A stretch of DNA of 64,000 bases, from contig JANYDH010000028.1 in NCBI GenBank assembly GCA_025359865.1, positions 1-64,000 on the forward strand, written 5' to 3'. A model generated the notes under the pieces. That model saw nothing but the letters and a program-made list of their open reading frames with translations, had not been told where the DNA came from and did not search any database. Each line of letters starts with the position of its first letter. The first letter of the stretch is position 1. Shown in pieces: positions 44,079-51,979 of this stretch. The position numbers were made by a program, and so were the translations under genes. This stretch comes from Actinomycetes bacterium. GTDB taxonomy: Bacteria > Actinomycetota > Acidimicrobiia > Acidimicrobiales > Ilumatobacteraceae.

Positions 44079-44914
44079 ACCTGTTCGAGCCGTTCCAGTT
44101 TGCGTTCTTCCGCAACGGAATCATCGTCGCAGTGCTCGCAGGAGCGATTTGCGGACTGATCGGCGTGTACGTCGTGCTCCGCCAGATGAGCTACATCGGC
44201 CACGGGCTTTCCCACTCCATCTTCGGAGGGGCGGCGGCGAGCGCAGTGCTGTCGGTGAACTTCTACCTCGGAGCAGGGCTGTGGGGACTGCTGTCCGCGT
44301 TGATGATCGGTCGGGTGGCGCGCCGAGGCAAGATCGGCTCGGATGCGGCGATCGGGGTGATCACCACGGCCTCGTTCGCGATGGGCCTCGCGCTGTCGAA
44401 CCTGTTCGGCCAGGCGAAGCGGTCGATCGATGCCGTGTTGTTCGGCTCGATTCTCGGCGTCGGCGGTGCCGATGTGTTCGCAGTCGTCGGTGCGGGCGCG
44501 CTTTCGGTAGTGGTGATCTACTCGTGCTACCGCCAACTGCTGTTCGCAACGTTCGATCCCGAGGTCGCCGATGTATCCGGCGTGAACGTCGCCCGAATCG
44601 AAGCGCTGCTGATGTTGATGCTGGCGACCACGATCCTGTTCACCATGAAGGTGATGGGTGTGCTGTTGATCAGCGCAATGCTCGTCACTCCGGCTGCCAC
44701 GGCTCGAATGATGACCAACTCGTTCTCGCGAATGCTGACGATCGCTCCGATCATCGGTGCCCTGTGTGGATTCGTCGGCATGTTGCTCAGCTACCACATC
44801 GACGTTTCACCCGGGGCCACCATCATCCTCATCGCGTCGACCGTGTTCCTGGTGGTGTTCACGGTGACTGGAAGTCGGGGCCGACGCAACGTCGGTGGAC
44901 TCGGGCACCACTAG
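44075..44914 (+). CDS. znuB: Zinc ABC transporter permease
   Basis: A 279-residue integral membrane protein of the ABC-3 family with about seven to eight hydrophobic helices (for example IIVAVLAGAICGLIGVYVVL and ATTILFTMKVMGVLLISAML). The RQMSYIGHGLSHSIFGG and KVMGVLLISAMLVTPAATA segments are family signatures. Completes the zinc importer operon. Confidence 0.9.
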   Translation: MNLFEPFQFAFFRNGIIVAVLAGAICGLIGVYVVLRQMSYIGHGLSHSIFGGAAASAVLSVNFYLGAGLWGLLSALMIGRVARRGKIGSDAAIGVITTASFAMGLALSNLFGQAKRSIDAVLFGSILGVGGADVFAVVGAGALSVVVIYSCYRQLLFATFDPEVADVSGVNVARIEALLMLMLATTILFTMKVMGVLLISAMLVTPAATARMMTNSFSRMLTIAPIIGALCGFVGMLLSYHIDVSPGATIILIASTVFLVVFTVTGSRGRRNVGGLGHH

Positions 44915-44931
44915 CGGGACTTTCCTGGTTG

Positions 44932-45167
44932 TCTCGTGACGTTTGGCGTCCGGCTGTCATTGGCAAGCTGTCACAAATTGCGGGTGGAATGTGCCAGCAC
45001 CTCGACCCGACCTCACCGATGTGAACGGTGTGGCGTGCTCGACGAAGTTGATCATCGTGGCGAGGGGTTCGTCGCCGCAAGCCATCGACACGTGGAGGCA
45101 CGTGTGCCTACGTAACGACACGTGCCTCCACGTGTGACCGCGACCCGTGATTCGAACTCACCACGAC
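44932..45167 (+). repeat. CACGTG long-hairpin element, copy 3 (longest)
   Basis: Begins with CTCGTGACGTTTGGCGT, as copy 2 does, followed by the centre CTGTCATTGGCAAG of the TTTGGCG family, then sequence complementary to the right flank of copy 1, then the hairpin (arms 45087-45105 and 45118-45135, same loop as copy 2), and ends GATTCGAACTCACCACGAC. It appears to be the fullest version, of which copy 2 is an internal deletion. Confidence 0.85.
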
Positions 45168-45240
45168 GGCTGTGCAGGGAGGACCGCGTCGACGTTCACG
45201 TCGCCAGCCCCGATAACTCGACGCGACTCGGCACCGCAAC
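45168..45240 (-). repeat. CGCGTCGA REP-like hairpin, copy 4 (inverted)
   Basis: Reverse complement of the core of the 36221 and 55595 copies. Arms 45185-45192 and 45218-45225, 25-base loop, with the conserved GCACAG end directly against CACGTG copy 3. Confidence 0.8.
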
Positions 45241-45352
45241 GATCACCAGGGCACCGTCTGCTCGGATCTGGGACCCTAGGGCCAGCGTGGAAGTGATCGT
45301 GCGAAACCATTGGTGGACCTGTTGACTGCTGCGACCTAGTGCTGGCGCATAG

Positions 45353-46666
45353 TCAGCCGCTCGGGATGAGATCCCACACCTGACCGTTCGGGGTGTCGCG
45401 CACCTCGACCCCCGCAGCGGCGAGACCATCGCGGATCGTGTCGGACAGGTCGTACCGCTTCGCGGCGCGAACCTCGGTGCGCGCGTTCAACGCCACGTCG
45501 ATCACGGGGCCGAGGATCGAGCGCGGATCGGTGACGCCTACGACGGCAGCTTCGCCGAGGCGGACAATCATCGACCGCAGCAGGGCCCGGGCACGGGTCG
45601 TGGCATCGCTTTGCAACGTGTCGGTCGACCACCCGACGATCGCCTCGTCGAGGTCGAGCACTGCGGACACAGCCGCCGCGGCGTCGCGACGCAACAGCGC
45701 ATCGTCGAAGGCGGCGCCGAGCCGCTCGGCATCGCCAGCCAAGGATGGTGCAGACTCAGCTCGATCGACCGCCGAGATAGGCTGCGGCATGCCGGACACT
45801 GCGGCATCGGCCGTCGACGAGCCGAGCGACACCGGTACCGCCGACGAGGCCGAGGCCGAACTCGTGTCGGGGCCGGAGCGGAGCACATCGATCGGCACCG
45901 TCTCTCCCGCTGGGATCTCCACCGACTGCCCGTTGCGGCGCACGGTGAGCACTCCGAGACCGACAACCGACGCAGTGTCAGCATCGAGATCGAGGAGTAC
46001 CCCGGTGTGCTCGTCGAGCCCCAGGACGAACGCGCCATCGGGCAACAGCCGTTCCATCATTGCCAGACGGCGCTCCCCGAGGTAGCAGAACCGGGTGTCA
46101 TGATGGCCGCCTTCGGCGTTGTTGTAGTGCGGGATCACCGCCACCGGCAACCCGAACGGCGACAGCAGGTCGAGCCCGTCGAGCCAGTACGGGTCGGCAC
46201 CCGACTTGTACACCTCGTACACCGGTACGGTCGCAAGCCCCAGCGTGAGTGCAGCAGCGCTCGAAAACGTGACCGCTCCCTCGGTTCGAAGCTTCTCGGC
46301 GAGGAGATCGGGGATCGGGGTACCCGCCCACTGCCGGAGCGCGTAGGTGGGGCTCCCCGGACCCGCGAACACAAACCGTGCCTGGCGAACACGAGCGAAT
46401 GCCGCCTCGCGTTCGAGCGTCGTCGCAGTCTCGAGGCGTTGAAGACCGGCGACGCCGATGGTTCGGGTGAGACTGGTCTGGAAGTAGGCGACCGTCTTGG
46501 CCGAGAGCTCGTCCGCGTTCTCTTGGAACCCGAACGGCGTGTCAAGGAATACGGCCAGCACATCGTCAGGTGCGTTCGCTTCGAGACGTTCGAACACCAT
46601 GCGATGCGGCTTGACCATCGTCGGTGCCGTCTCACCACTTCCCATGATCGTCAGTAGGCGAGTCAT
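45353..46666 (-). CDS. Peptidase E-like domain fused to a CysRS-type C-terminal domain
   Basis: A 437-residue protein. Residues about 1-225 resemble peptidase E/cyanophycinase-like class I glutamine-amidotransferase folds (MTRLLTIMGSGETAPTM, FVFAGPGSPTYALRQW and a serine in FSSAAALTLG). The C-terminal about 120 residues (ALLRRDAAAAVSAVLDLDEA, then RAAKRYDLSDTIRDGL and GVEVRDTPNGQVWDL) match the last domain of cysteinyl-tRNA synthetase, which lies outside the catalytic core. A low-complexity Ser/Ala linker joins them. Start ATG 46666 overlaps the hydrolase stop. Role unknown; RNA binding or CysRS-related interaction is an inference. Confidence 0.8.
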   Translation of the reverse strand: MTRLLTIMGSGETAPTMVKPHRMVFERLEANAPDDVLAVFLDTPFGFQENADELSAKTVAYFQTSLTRTIGVAGLQRLETATTLEREAAFARVRQARFVFAGPGSPTYALRQWAGTPIPDLLAEKLRTEGAVTFSSAAALTLGLATVPVYEVYKSGADPYWLDGLDLLSPFGLPVAVIPHYNNAEGGHHDTRFCYLGERRLAMMERLLPDGAFVLGLDEHTGVLLDLDADTASVVGLGVLTVRRNGQSVEIPAGETVPIDVLRSGPDTSSASASSAVPVSLGSSTADAAVSGMPQPISAVDRAESAPSLAGDAERLGAAFDDALLRRDAAAAVSAVLDLDEAIVGWSTDTLQSDATTRARALLRSMIVRLGEAAVVGVTDPRSILGPVIDVALNARTEVRAAKRYDLSDTIRDGLAAAGVEVRDTPNGQVWDLIPSG

Positions 46667-47523
46667 CGTGGACTTCCTTCATGTGAGAGGTCGAGCAGCA
46701 CCTTGGCCAACTCGACCGGATGCTGGGCATGGATGTCATGGTCGGCAGGCGAAAACCACCTCACGCGACCATGCTGCAACCGGGCGAGCGCGGCGTCGAC
46801 AGCGGCACTCTTGTCGTGCGTCCAAGCCACATCACCGGTGTCTGCAGGGATGAGCAGGGTCGGCACGGCGAGTTGCGGGTACTGCACCGACGGGCGGTGG
46901 GCGTACAGCGCTTCGAGGATCATCATGTGCCGCTCAAACGTGAGCCACGGCGCGATCGTGCCATCGGACCGGACCTCGAAGTTAGCCATCGAGCCGACGA
47001 TGCCGGATTCAGGCCAGTTCGAATGACCATCGCGCATCCACTGCTCCATCTTGGAGGCCGGCGTTCCGATCAAGCGTGGTGGAGCGAGCGCCGTACGGCA
47101 TTCGTCCCAGGTGGAGAATCGATCTGCAAGTTCGATGAACCCGCCGTCGACGGCCGCGATCGCTCCGACAAGATGTGGGTAGGTGGCACCGAGCTCGATG
47201 ACGACGTTGCCGCCCCACGACTGGCCGACGACGACGGGCTGAACCCATCCGAGCGACGCGATGAGCGCCACAAGATCAGCGACGATCGTGGCGAAGTCGT
47301 AGCCCTCATCGGGTTTGCTCGATCGGCCGTGTCCACGCTGATCGACCGCTACCACGGGATGACCGGCGGCGGCTATCACCTCGGCCACGCCGTCCCACAT
47401 CCGCGCGTTCGACGCGAGGCCGTGCACGAGTAGGAACGGGACCTTGCCACTGTTGAGATTGCGGGCGAGGATCCGCACGTGCACGCCAGGTGCGACCTCG
47501 ACCATCCGCTCCGTCGATGTCAC
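46663..47523 (-). CDS. Alpha/beta hydrolase
   Basis: A 286-residue alpha/beta hydrolase. Oxyanion segment LLVHGLASNARMWD, VDQRGHGRSSKP, nucleophile elbow VGQSWGGN (Ser) and a C-terminal PADHDIHAQHP with the catalytic His. The acid is probably the Asp in PADTGDVAW. The GTG at 47523 overlaps the oxidoreductase stop as GTGA. Esterase, lactonase or dehalogenase activity is possible. Confidence 0.85.
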   Translation of the reverse strand: MTSTERMVEVAPGVHVRILARNLNSGKVPFLLVHGLASNARMWDGVAEVIAAAGHPVVAVDQRGHGRSSKPDEGYDFATIVADLVALIASLGWVQPVVVGQSWGGNVVIELGATYPHLVGAIAAVDGGFIELADRFSTWDECRTALAPPRLIGTPASKMEQWMRDGHSNWPESGIVGSMANFEVRSDGTIAPWLTFERHMMILEALYAHRPSVQYPQLAVPTLLIPADTGDVAWTHDKSAAVDAALARLQHGRVRWFSPADHDIHAQHPVELAKVLLDLSHEGSPR

Positions 47524-48497
47524 GAAATTCGCCCAGATACTGTGGCGGCCGCGCTGATCCGGTCGAGCAACTCGGCCATGATGATTGTCTCCGCCACCGG
47601 CCGAGGCCACGCGGAACGCCCGCAAACTGCCGCCGCGAATGCTTCGATCATCGCAAGGTAACAGTCGCCGCCGACGGTCGATCGGCGCTCAACTTTACCA
47701 TCGGCCCGCGTGATGGTGAACGACGTGTCGTCTCCGCCCGGCGTGAACGGACGATCGGCGATGAGCGTCGCGTTGGTGCCGCAGACGAGCAACGATTGAC
47801 GCTCCGCAAGCTCGATCGAGGTGACCACCGACGCCGTCGCACCGGTCGGCCAGACGAGCCAGGCGGCGGTAGTGGCGTCGACAGTGGCGTCGACGGTGCC
47901 GCCATGAGTGGCGTCGACGGTGCCGGCATGAGTGGCGTGCGCCACGACCGACGAAGGTGGGCCACCCATCACCGTCAGCACCGGCGCGAGGCAGTAGATG
48001 CCGACATCGAGGAGTGCACCTCCACCGCGCGCTGCCAACCAACGGTAATTGTCGACCTCGGCGAGGCAAAACGTGAAGGCGGCGTCGATGTGCCGGATCT
48101 CACCGAGTTCGCCGGAACGAAGGCATGCATCGATCGCTGCGCTCCGAGGATGGAACGGAGTCATGTACGCCTCGACCAGCAAGACCCCTGCGGCGTCGCA
48201 CGCCTCGGCCATCACCCGAGCATCGACCTGTGAAACTCCCATCGGCTTCTCGCACAACACGTGTTTGCCGGCTGCGGAGGCAGCCAGCACCCACTCGCGA
48301 TGCATATCGTTCGGAAGGGCGATGTACACGGCATCGACCGTGGGGTCGGCGAGCACGTCGGCATAACCAACCGAACCGCCGCGTGAACCGATGCTTCCCA
48401 GTGTGGCACCGGTGCTGTGCCGGATCGCAGGGATCACTGCTTGATTGGCGATCCAGGATCTGCCACCGAGCACACCGATCGTGACCCGTCGGTTCAT
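47520..48497 (-). CDS. Gfo/Idh/MocA-family oxidoreductase
   Basis: A 325-residue NAD(P)-dependent oxidoreductase: VTIGVLGGRSWIANQAV at the N-terminus, AVYIALPNDMHREW, the EKPMGVS lysine motif and the C-terminal alpha/beta domain. The ATG at 48497 lies in an 8-bp tandem repeat that also offers two earlier ATGs, each of which runs into a stop after three codons (Met-Asn-Arg). A 24-bp in-frame repeat (47884-47931) encodes Thr-Val-Asp-Ala-Thr-His-Gly-Gly-like units in the C-terminal half. Confidence 0.87.
   Translation of the reverse strand: MNRRVTIGVLGGRSWIANQAVIPAIRHSTGATLGSIGSRGGSVGYADVLADPTVDAVYIALPNDMHREWVLAASAAGKHVLCEKPMGVSQVDARVMAEACDAAGVLLVEAYMTPFHPRSAAIDACLRSGELGEIRHIDAAFTFCLAEVDNYRWLAARGGGALLDVGIYCLAPVLTVMGGPPSSVVAHATHAGTVDATHGGTVDATVDATTAAWLVWPTGATASVVTSIELAERQSLLVCGTNATLIADRPFTPGGDDTSFTITRADGKVERRSTVGGDCYLAMIEAFAAAVCGRSAWPRPVAETIIMAELLDRISAAATVSGRIS
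47872..47940. repeat. 24-bp in-frame tandem repeat
   Basis: Two copies of a 24-bp unit (GTGGCGTCGACGGTGCCG and six more bases) with partial copies on both sides. The unit adds eight residues (Thr-Val-Asp-Ala-Thr-His-Gly/Ala-Gly) to the oxidoreductase and keeps the frame. Confidence 0.75.
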
Positions 48498-48520
48498 CGG
48501 TTCATCGGTTCATCGGTTCA
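48491..48520. repeat. 8-bp tandem repeat at a stop-start junction
   Basis: GGTTCATC in 3.75 copies. It carries the stop codon of the upstream oxidoreductase (48518-48520), three minus-strand ATG codons (48511-48513, 48503-48505, 48495-48497) and the functional start of the next gene. The first two ATGs form Met-Asn-Arg-stop minigenes overlapping as ATGA. Confidence 0.85.
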
Positions 48521-49954
48521 GGCATCCGGCACAGCGTCACCGCACGCCGCAGATCGGTGCGCACGTTCGAGCACATCGACCACGTCACGCGACTGCTCGG
48601 CGGGAACAGGGCTGGGTTCGCCGAGCAACAGGTGGTCGGCAAGGGCCCGGTGAAAGGGCCATCCGGATGTCTGGACCGGAGGCAGAGCCATCTCGACGAT
48701 GCCATAGCCCGGCTCATAGCGCGCGAGGCTCAGCCTAGAGGCGACCTCGGCATGGTGCCACGTGGATCGCACGTGGCCACGGCCATCGACGAGGTCATCG
48801 GTGACCACCTGCCTGTAGTCGGCTGCGATCGTGCCTGCGGTTCCCTGGACGTAGAACTTCGGCTTGCGGATGGCCGCAACATCGCTCTGAATGAATCGGG
48901 CTTCACGGCCGTCCGCCCAGCGCATCTGCACATCGATCTGGTCCGAGTTCGTCACGTCACGCCACACGCGCTTGTGTGACGACGCACGGACGAAGTCGGG
49001 CCGCCCCCCGTAGATCTGCAGGATCCAGTCGATGTGGTGAGATCCCCAGTCGTACACGGCTCCGCCCGAGAGCGCCTCGTCGCTGTGCCACCAGCGGCAG
49101 GGGTGTTCGAACGAGCCGACAAAGGTCTCTATGTTGAAGACGTCGCCGATCTTGCCCTCGGCGATAGCCCGTCGGAGAGCGAGGTAGTCACCATCCCAGC
49201 GGCGACTCTGATGCACAGTGATGGTCCGCTGGACAGCCGCAGCCTCGGTCAGCAACATGTCGGCGTCGGCGGCCGTGAGGCACATCGGCTTTTCGACCAC
49301 GACATGCTTGCCGGCGCGCAGCAACGTCAACGCGATCGGGGCGTGGAGTACGGGCGGGGTGGCGACGATGACGACATCGACGTCGTCGTCGTCGCTCAGC
49401 GATTCGAGATCGGCGTAGGCGCTGACGTGCGGAAAGTCCACCAGTGCGGCATCACGCCGTTCGGCGTTCGTGTCGCAGATGCCGGCGAGGTGGAGCCCAC
49501 TCGTCTCCGTGGCCGCCAACCCGTGAGTGTACCCCATCCCACCGAACGGGCCGTAGCCGACGATGCCCACCCCGATACTGGTGGTAGTGCGCTCGACCGA
49601 GGCGGCGAAGCGGTCAAGCAAGCGACGGTGCTCGGCAACACTGCTCAGTCGATCGGGTCGGATCGCTGTGACGATCACGCTGCCATCAGGGGTGGCACAT
49701 TCGACGATCGCAGGCACATCGGTGAAGCGAACACTGCTGGTCGCCACGACCGCTGCGCTCGAAGGTTGTGTCACATGGATGTGCGTGAACGCACCGACAA
49801 CCGCTGCCTCACGGGGCATCCGCACCGCTTCCGGCCGCGTCGCATCTGGGCGAACGAACCACTCCCCCTCCTGCAGCGTGTCACCACGCGCGATACCGAG
49901 CGAAGCGAGTTCGGTCTCGGAGAGGTCGACCACATGAACCACGCGCACAGGCAT
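48518..49954 (-). CDS. Gfo/Idh/MocA-family oxidoreductase with N-terminal extension
   Basis: A 478-residue protein. An N-terminal 110-residue extension (VVHVVDLSETELASLGIARG, then THIHVTQPSSAAV) precedes a standard oxidoreductase: GIGVGIVGYGPFGGMGYTHG, VIVATPPVLHAP, VVVEKPMCLTAADADML. Leaderless start with TAGGTT (49962-49967 on this strand) and a 7-base gap, so it is the first gene of the operon down to 45353. Two such oxidoreductases with a hydrolase suggest modification of a sugar or inositol derivative, but nothing identifies it. Confidence 0.85.
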   Translation of the reverse strand: MPVRVVHVVDLSETELASLGIARGDTLQEGEWFVRPDATRPEAVRMPREAAVVGAFTHIHVTQPSSAAVVATSSVRFTDVPAIVECATPDGSVIVTAIRPDRLSSVAEHRRLLDRFAASVERTTTSIGVGIVGYGPFGGMGYTHGLAATETSGLHLAGICDTNAERRDAALVDFPHVSAYADLESLSDDDDVDVVIVATPPVLHAPIALTLLRAGKHVVVEKPMCLTAADADMLLTEAAAVQRTITVHQSRRWDGDYLALRRAIAEGKIGDVFNIETFVGSFEHPCRWWHSDEALSGGAVYDWGSHHIDWILQIYGGRPDFVRASSHKRVWRDVTNSDQIDVQMRWADGREARFIQSDVAAIRKPKFYVQGTAGTIAADYRQVVTDDLVDGRGHVRSTWHHAEVASRLSLARYEPGYGIVEMALPPVQTSGWPFHRALADHLLLGEPSPVPAEQSRDVVDVLERAHRSAACGDAVPDA

Positions 49955-50051
49955 TCACGTCAACCTAGCTTGATCGCCCGCCGACGGCTCGTTGGAGGCG
50001 GTCACTTCAGCGTGACACCTGGCATCCACGTCGTAGACCGTCGTCGGGGCT

Positions 50052-50099
50052 GACCTTTGGCGTTGCGGTGTTGTCATTGACAGCCCACCGCCAAAGGTC
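50052..50099. repeat. TTTGGCG hairpin, copy 3
   Basis: GACCTTTGGCG and its complement CGCCAAAGGTC flank a region centred on TTGTCATTGACAG. It lies in the divergent gap between the oxidoreductase operon and the MazE-type gene, so a terminator role is unlikely for this copy. Family members: 107-148 and 14614-14665. Confidence 0.7.
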
Positions 50100-50113
50100 G
50101 GGCGGTTTTGCCC

Positions 50114-50140
50114 AACCATCTGGTATGACCTGGTTATACT
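50114..50140. promoter_or_regulatory. Promoter and likely operator of the second mazEF pair
   Basis: An AACCA...TGGTT inverted repeat (50114-50118 and 50131-50135) overlaps the -10 TATACT (50135-50140), nine bases before the ATG at 50150. Autoregulation by the antitoxin is the usual mode in this family. Confidence 0.55.
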
Positions 50141-50149
50141 CTTGGTCTG

Positions 50150-50383
50150 ATGAAGACCGCTGTCTCGATTCCAGATCCGTTGTTCGCCGCAGCAGACGAA
50201 CTCGCAAGTCGGCTCGGGATTTCGCGTAGCGAGCTCTACGCCAGAGCATTGGCGCGCGAATTGGCCAACCAGAGCGACGACTTGGTCACCGCAGCCCTCG
50301 ACGCTGTGTATGCCGATGTCGACTCAGGGCTCGATCCGCGCCTTGCATCTGCCCAACATCGCGCGTTGAACCTTGCGCGTTGA
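50150..50383 (+). CDS. mazE: Ribbon-helix-helix antitoxin (MazE type)
   Basis: A 77-residue ribbon-helix-helix protein: KTAVSIPDPLFAAADELASR, then GISRSELYARALARELANQ, and an acidic tail. The last seven codons lie in a 14-bp tandem repeat that contains the stop codon. The MazF gene follows 24 bases later. Confidence 0.82.
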   Translation: MKTAVSIPDPLFAAADELASRLGISRSELYARALARELANQSDDLVTAALDAVYADVDSGLDPRLASAQHRALNLAR

Positions 50384-50399
50384 ACCTTGCGCGTTGAAC
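50361..50399. repeat. 14-bp tandem repeat at the end of mazE
   Basis: GCGCGTTGAACCTT in 2.8 copies (50361-50374, 50375-50388, 50389-50399). The mazE stop (50381-50383) is in the second copy. Because the unit is not a multiple of three, copy changes alter the spacing to mazF rather than the antitoxin's final residues. Confidence 0.8.
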
Positions 50400-50407
50400 G
50401 TCGGGCC

Positions 50408-50749
50408 GTGATTCATCGGGGTGACATCTGGTGGGCGGACCTCGGCGAGCCACGAGGATCCGGACCCGGATTTCGTCGCCCCATGCTCGTGGTCTCTTCC
50501 GATGTCTACAACCGAAGCAAGATCGCGACCGTCATCTGCGCCGTCATCACGTCAAACATGCGCTTGGCACCGGCACCGGGCAATGTCCCCGTCTCCCCGC
50601 CAACTGGGGGTCTCGACCGCCCTTCGGTCATCAATTGCTCGCAGGTCGTCACCCTCGACAAGGAGGACCTCATCGAGCAACTCGGCACCCTCAGCGGCGC
50701 CCACATGCGGCTCGTGGAGTTGGGGCTCCGACGAGTTCTCGGGCTCTGA
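50408..50749 (+). CDS. mazF: MazF-type endoribonuclease toxin
   Basis: A 113-residue MazF protein: GDIWWADLGEPRGSGPGFRR, PMLVVSSDVYNRSKIATVIC and CSQVVTLDKEDLIEQL. The frame is open from a TTG at 50387, but GTG 50408 gives the family start (VIHRGDIWW). A canonical toxin with catalytic-region residues present, paired with the antitoxin upstream. Confidence 0.83.
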   Translation: MIHRGDIWWADLGEPRGSGPGFRRPMLVVSSDVYNRSKIATVICAVITSNMRLAPAPGNVPVSPPTGGLDRPSVINCSQVVTLDKEDLIEQLGTLSGAHMRLVELGLRRVLGL

Positions 50750-50824
50750 GTCCTGCGCCACTTCGACGCCGAGGGGTTCGTCGGGAGGCTCAGGGCTCGC
50801 GTGTGTAGCCGGATCTGCGAGGCT

Positions 50825-51805
50825 ATGCCCATGCATTATCGACGATTGGGCCGGACCGCTCTCCAGGTCAGCGAGCTGTGCCTCGGCACGATGAACTTCG
50901 GGCCACAGACGCCTGAGGACGAGTCGTTCGCGATCATGGACCGCGCCATTGAGTTGGGGATCAACTTCTTCGACACTGCGAACCGTTACGGCGGCGACAA
51001 GGGCGCTGGTGCCACCGAGTCGATCATCGGGCGCTGGTTCGCCCAAGGCGGTGGCCGGCGAGACAAAATCGTCCTCGCTACGAAGCTTTTCGGAGCGATG
51101 TCCGAGTGGCCGAATGATGGCCGGCTATCAGCACGCCACATCAAGATGGCCTGCGAGGACAGCCTCCAGCGGATGCAGACCGACCACATCGACCTCTACC
51201 AGATGCACCACGTTGACCGGACAGCGCCGTGGGAGGAGATCTGGCAGGCGATGGACACCTTGATCCAGCAGGGCAAGATCACCTACGTTGGCAGCAGCAA
51301 CTTCGCCGGCTGGCACATCGCTCGAGCGAACGAAGCTGCTACCCGCCTACGCACGCTCGGCCTGGTCAGCGAGCAGAGCCACTACAACCTGTTGGTGCGC
51401 ACCGTCGAACTCGAGGTGCTCCCGGCGTGTCGCGAGTACGGCGTCGGCGTGATTCCGTGGAGCCCACTGTCGGGCGGGCTGCTCGGCGGCGTGCTCGGCG
51501 ACTCCGACCGCGCTCGCCGCCAGTCCCCACAATCGCTGAAGCGGATCGACAAACTTCGCCCGAAGCTGGAGCAATGGGAGAAGCTGTGCGGCGATCTCGG
51601 TGAAGACCCCGCAGCGGTCGCGTTGGCATGGCTCCTCGCCCAGGACGGCGTCACCTGCCCGATTATTGGCCCGCGCACACTCGGCCAACTCGACGGCGCC
51701 TCGCTGCGCTCCCTTGAGATCACGCTTGCTCCCGACACGCTCACTGCGATCGACGCAATCTTCCCTGGCCCCGGCGGCACCGCACCCGAAGCGTACGCCT
51801 GGTAA
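50825..51805 (+). CDS. Aldo/keto reductase
   Basis: A 326-residue AKR: GRTALQVSELCLGTMNFG, catalytic FFDTANRYG (Asp and Tyr), ATKLFG (Lys) and LYQMHHVD (His), with VIPWSPLSGGLLGG and CPIIGPRTLGQL binding NADPH. Start choice among nearby ATGs (50825 or 50831) is uncertain; neither has a clear promoter or ribosome-binding site. It is a stand-alone gene between two toxin-antitoxin loci. Confidence 0.85.
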   Translation: MPMHYRRLGRTALQVSELCLGTMNFGPQTPEDESFAIMDRAIELGINFFDTANRYGGDKGAGATESIIGRWFAQGGGRRDKIVLATKLFGAMSEWPNDGRLSARHIKMACEDSLQRMQTDHIDLYQMHHVDRTAPWEEIWQAMDTLIQQGKITYVGSSNFAGWHIARANEAATRLRTLGLVSEQSHYNLLVRTVELEVLPACREYGVGVIPWSPLSGGLLGGVLGDSDRARRQSPQSLKRIDKLRPKLEQWEKLCGDLGEDPAAVALAWLLAQDGVTCPIIGPRTLGQLDGASLRSLEITLAPDTLTAIDAIFPGPGGTAPEAYAW

Positions 51806-51960
51806 CCGGACCGATCGCGACGGGTAACGGTGCGACTGTCCCGGCCCGCCGTTGCCGCAGAACTCGCCAACGCGAGGTGCTCCTGCGCCCGGCATCCACC
51901 AGCCCGTGGCATCCCTGTAGCTAGCACGATCCACGGAATGCACGTAGTACGCGTTACATC

Positions 51961-51974
51961 GACTATGTATAGTC
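51961..51974. promoter_or_regulatory. 14-bp palindrome over the vapB promoter
   Basis: GACTAT-GT-ATAGTC is a perfect inverted repeat that contains the -10 hexamer TATAGT (51968-51973), six bases before the vapB ATG. It is a likely autoregulatory operator. Confidence 0.7.
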
Positions 51975-51979
51975 ACGGC

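Larger units (their letters stand above)
44915..45352. other. Intergenic repeat block
   Basis: No supported gene. The stretch is occupied by CACGTG element copy 3 (44932-45167) and an inverted copy of the CGCGTCGA REP-like hairpin (45168-45240); the remaining 110 bases before the peptidase E-like stop show nothing recognisable. Confidence 0.75.
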
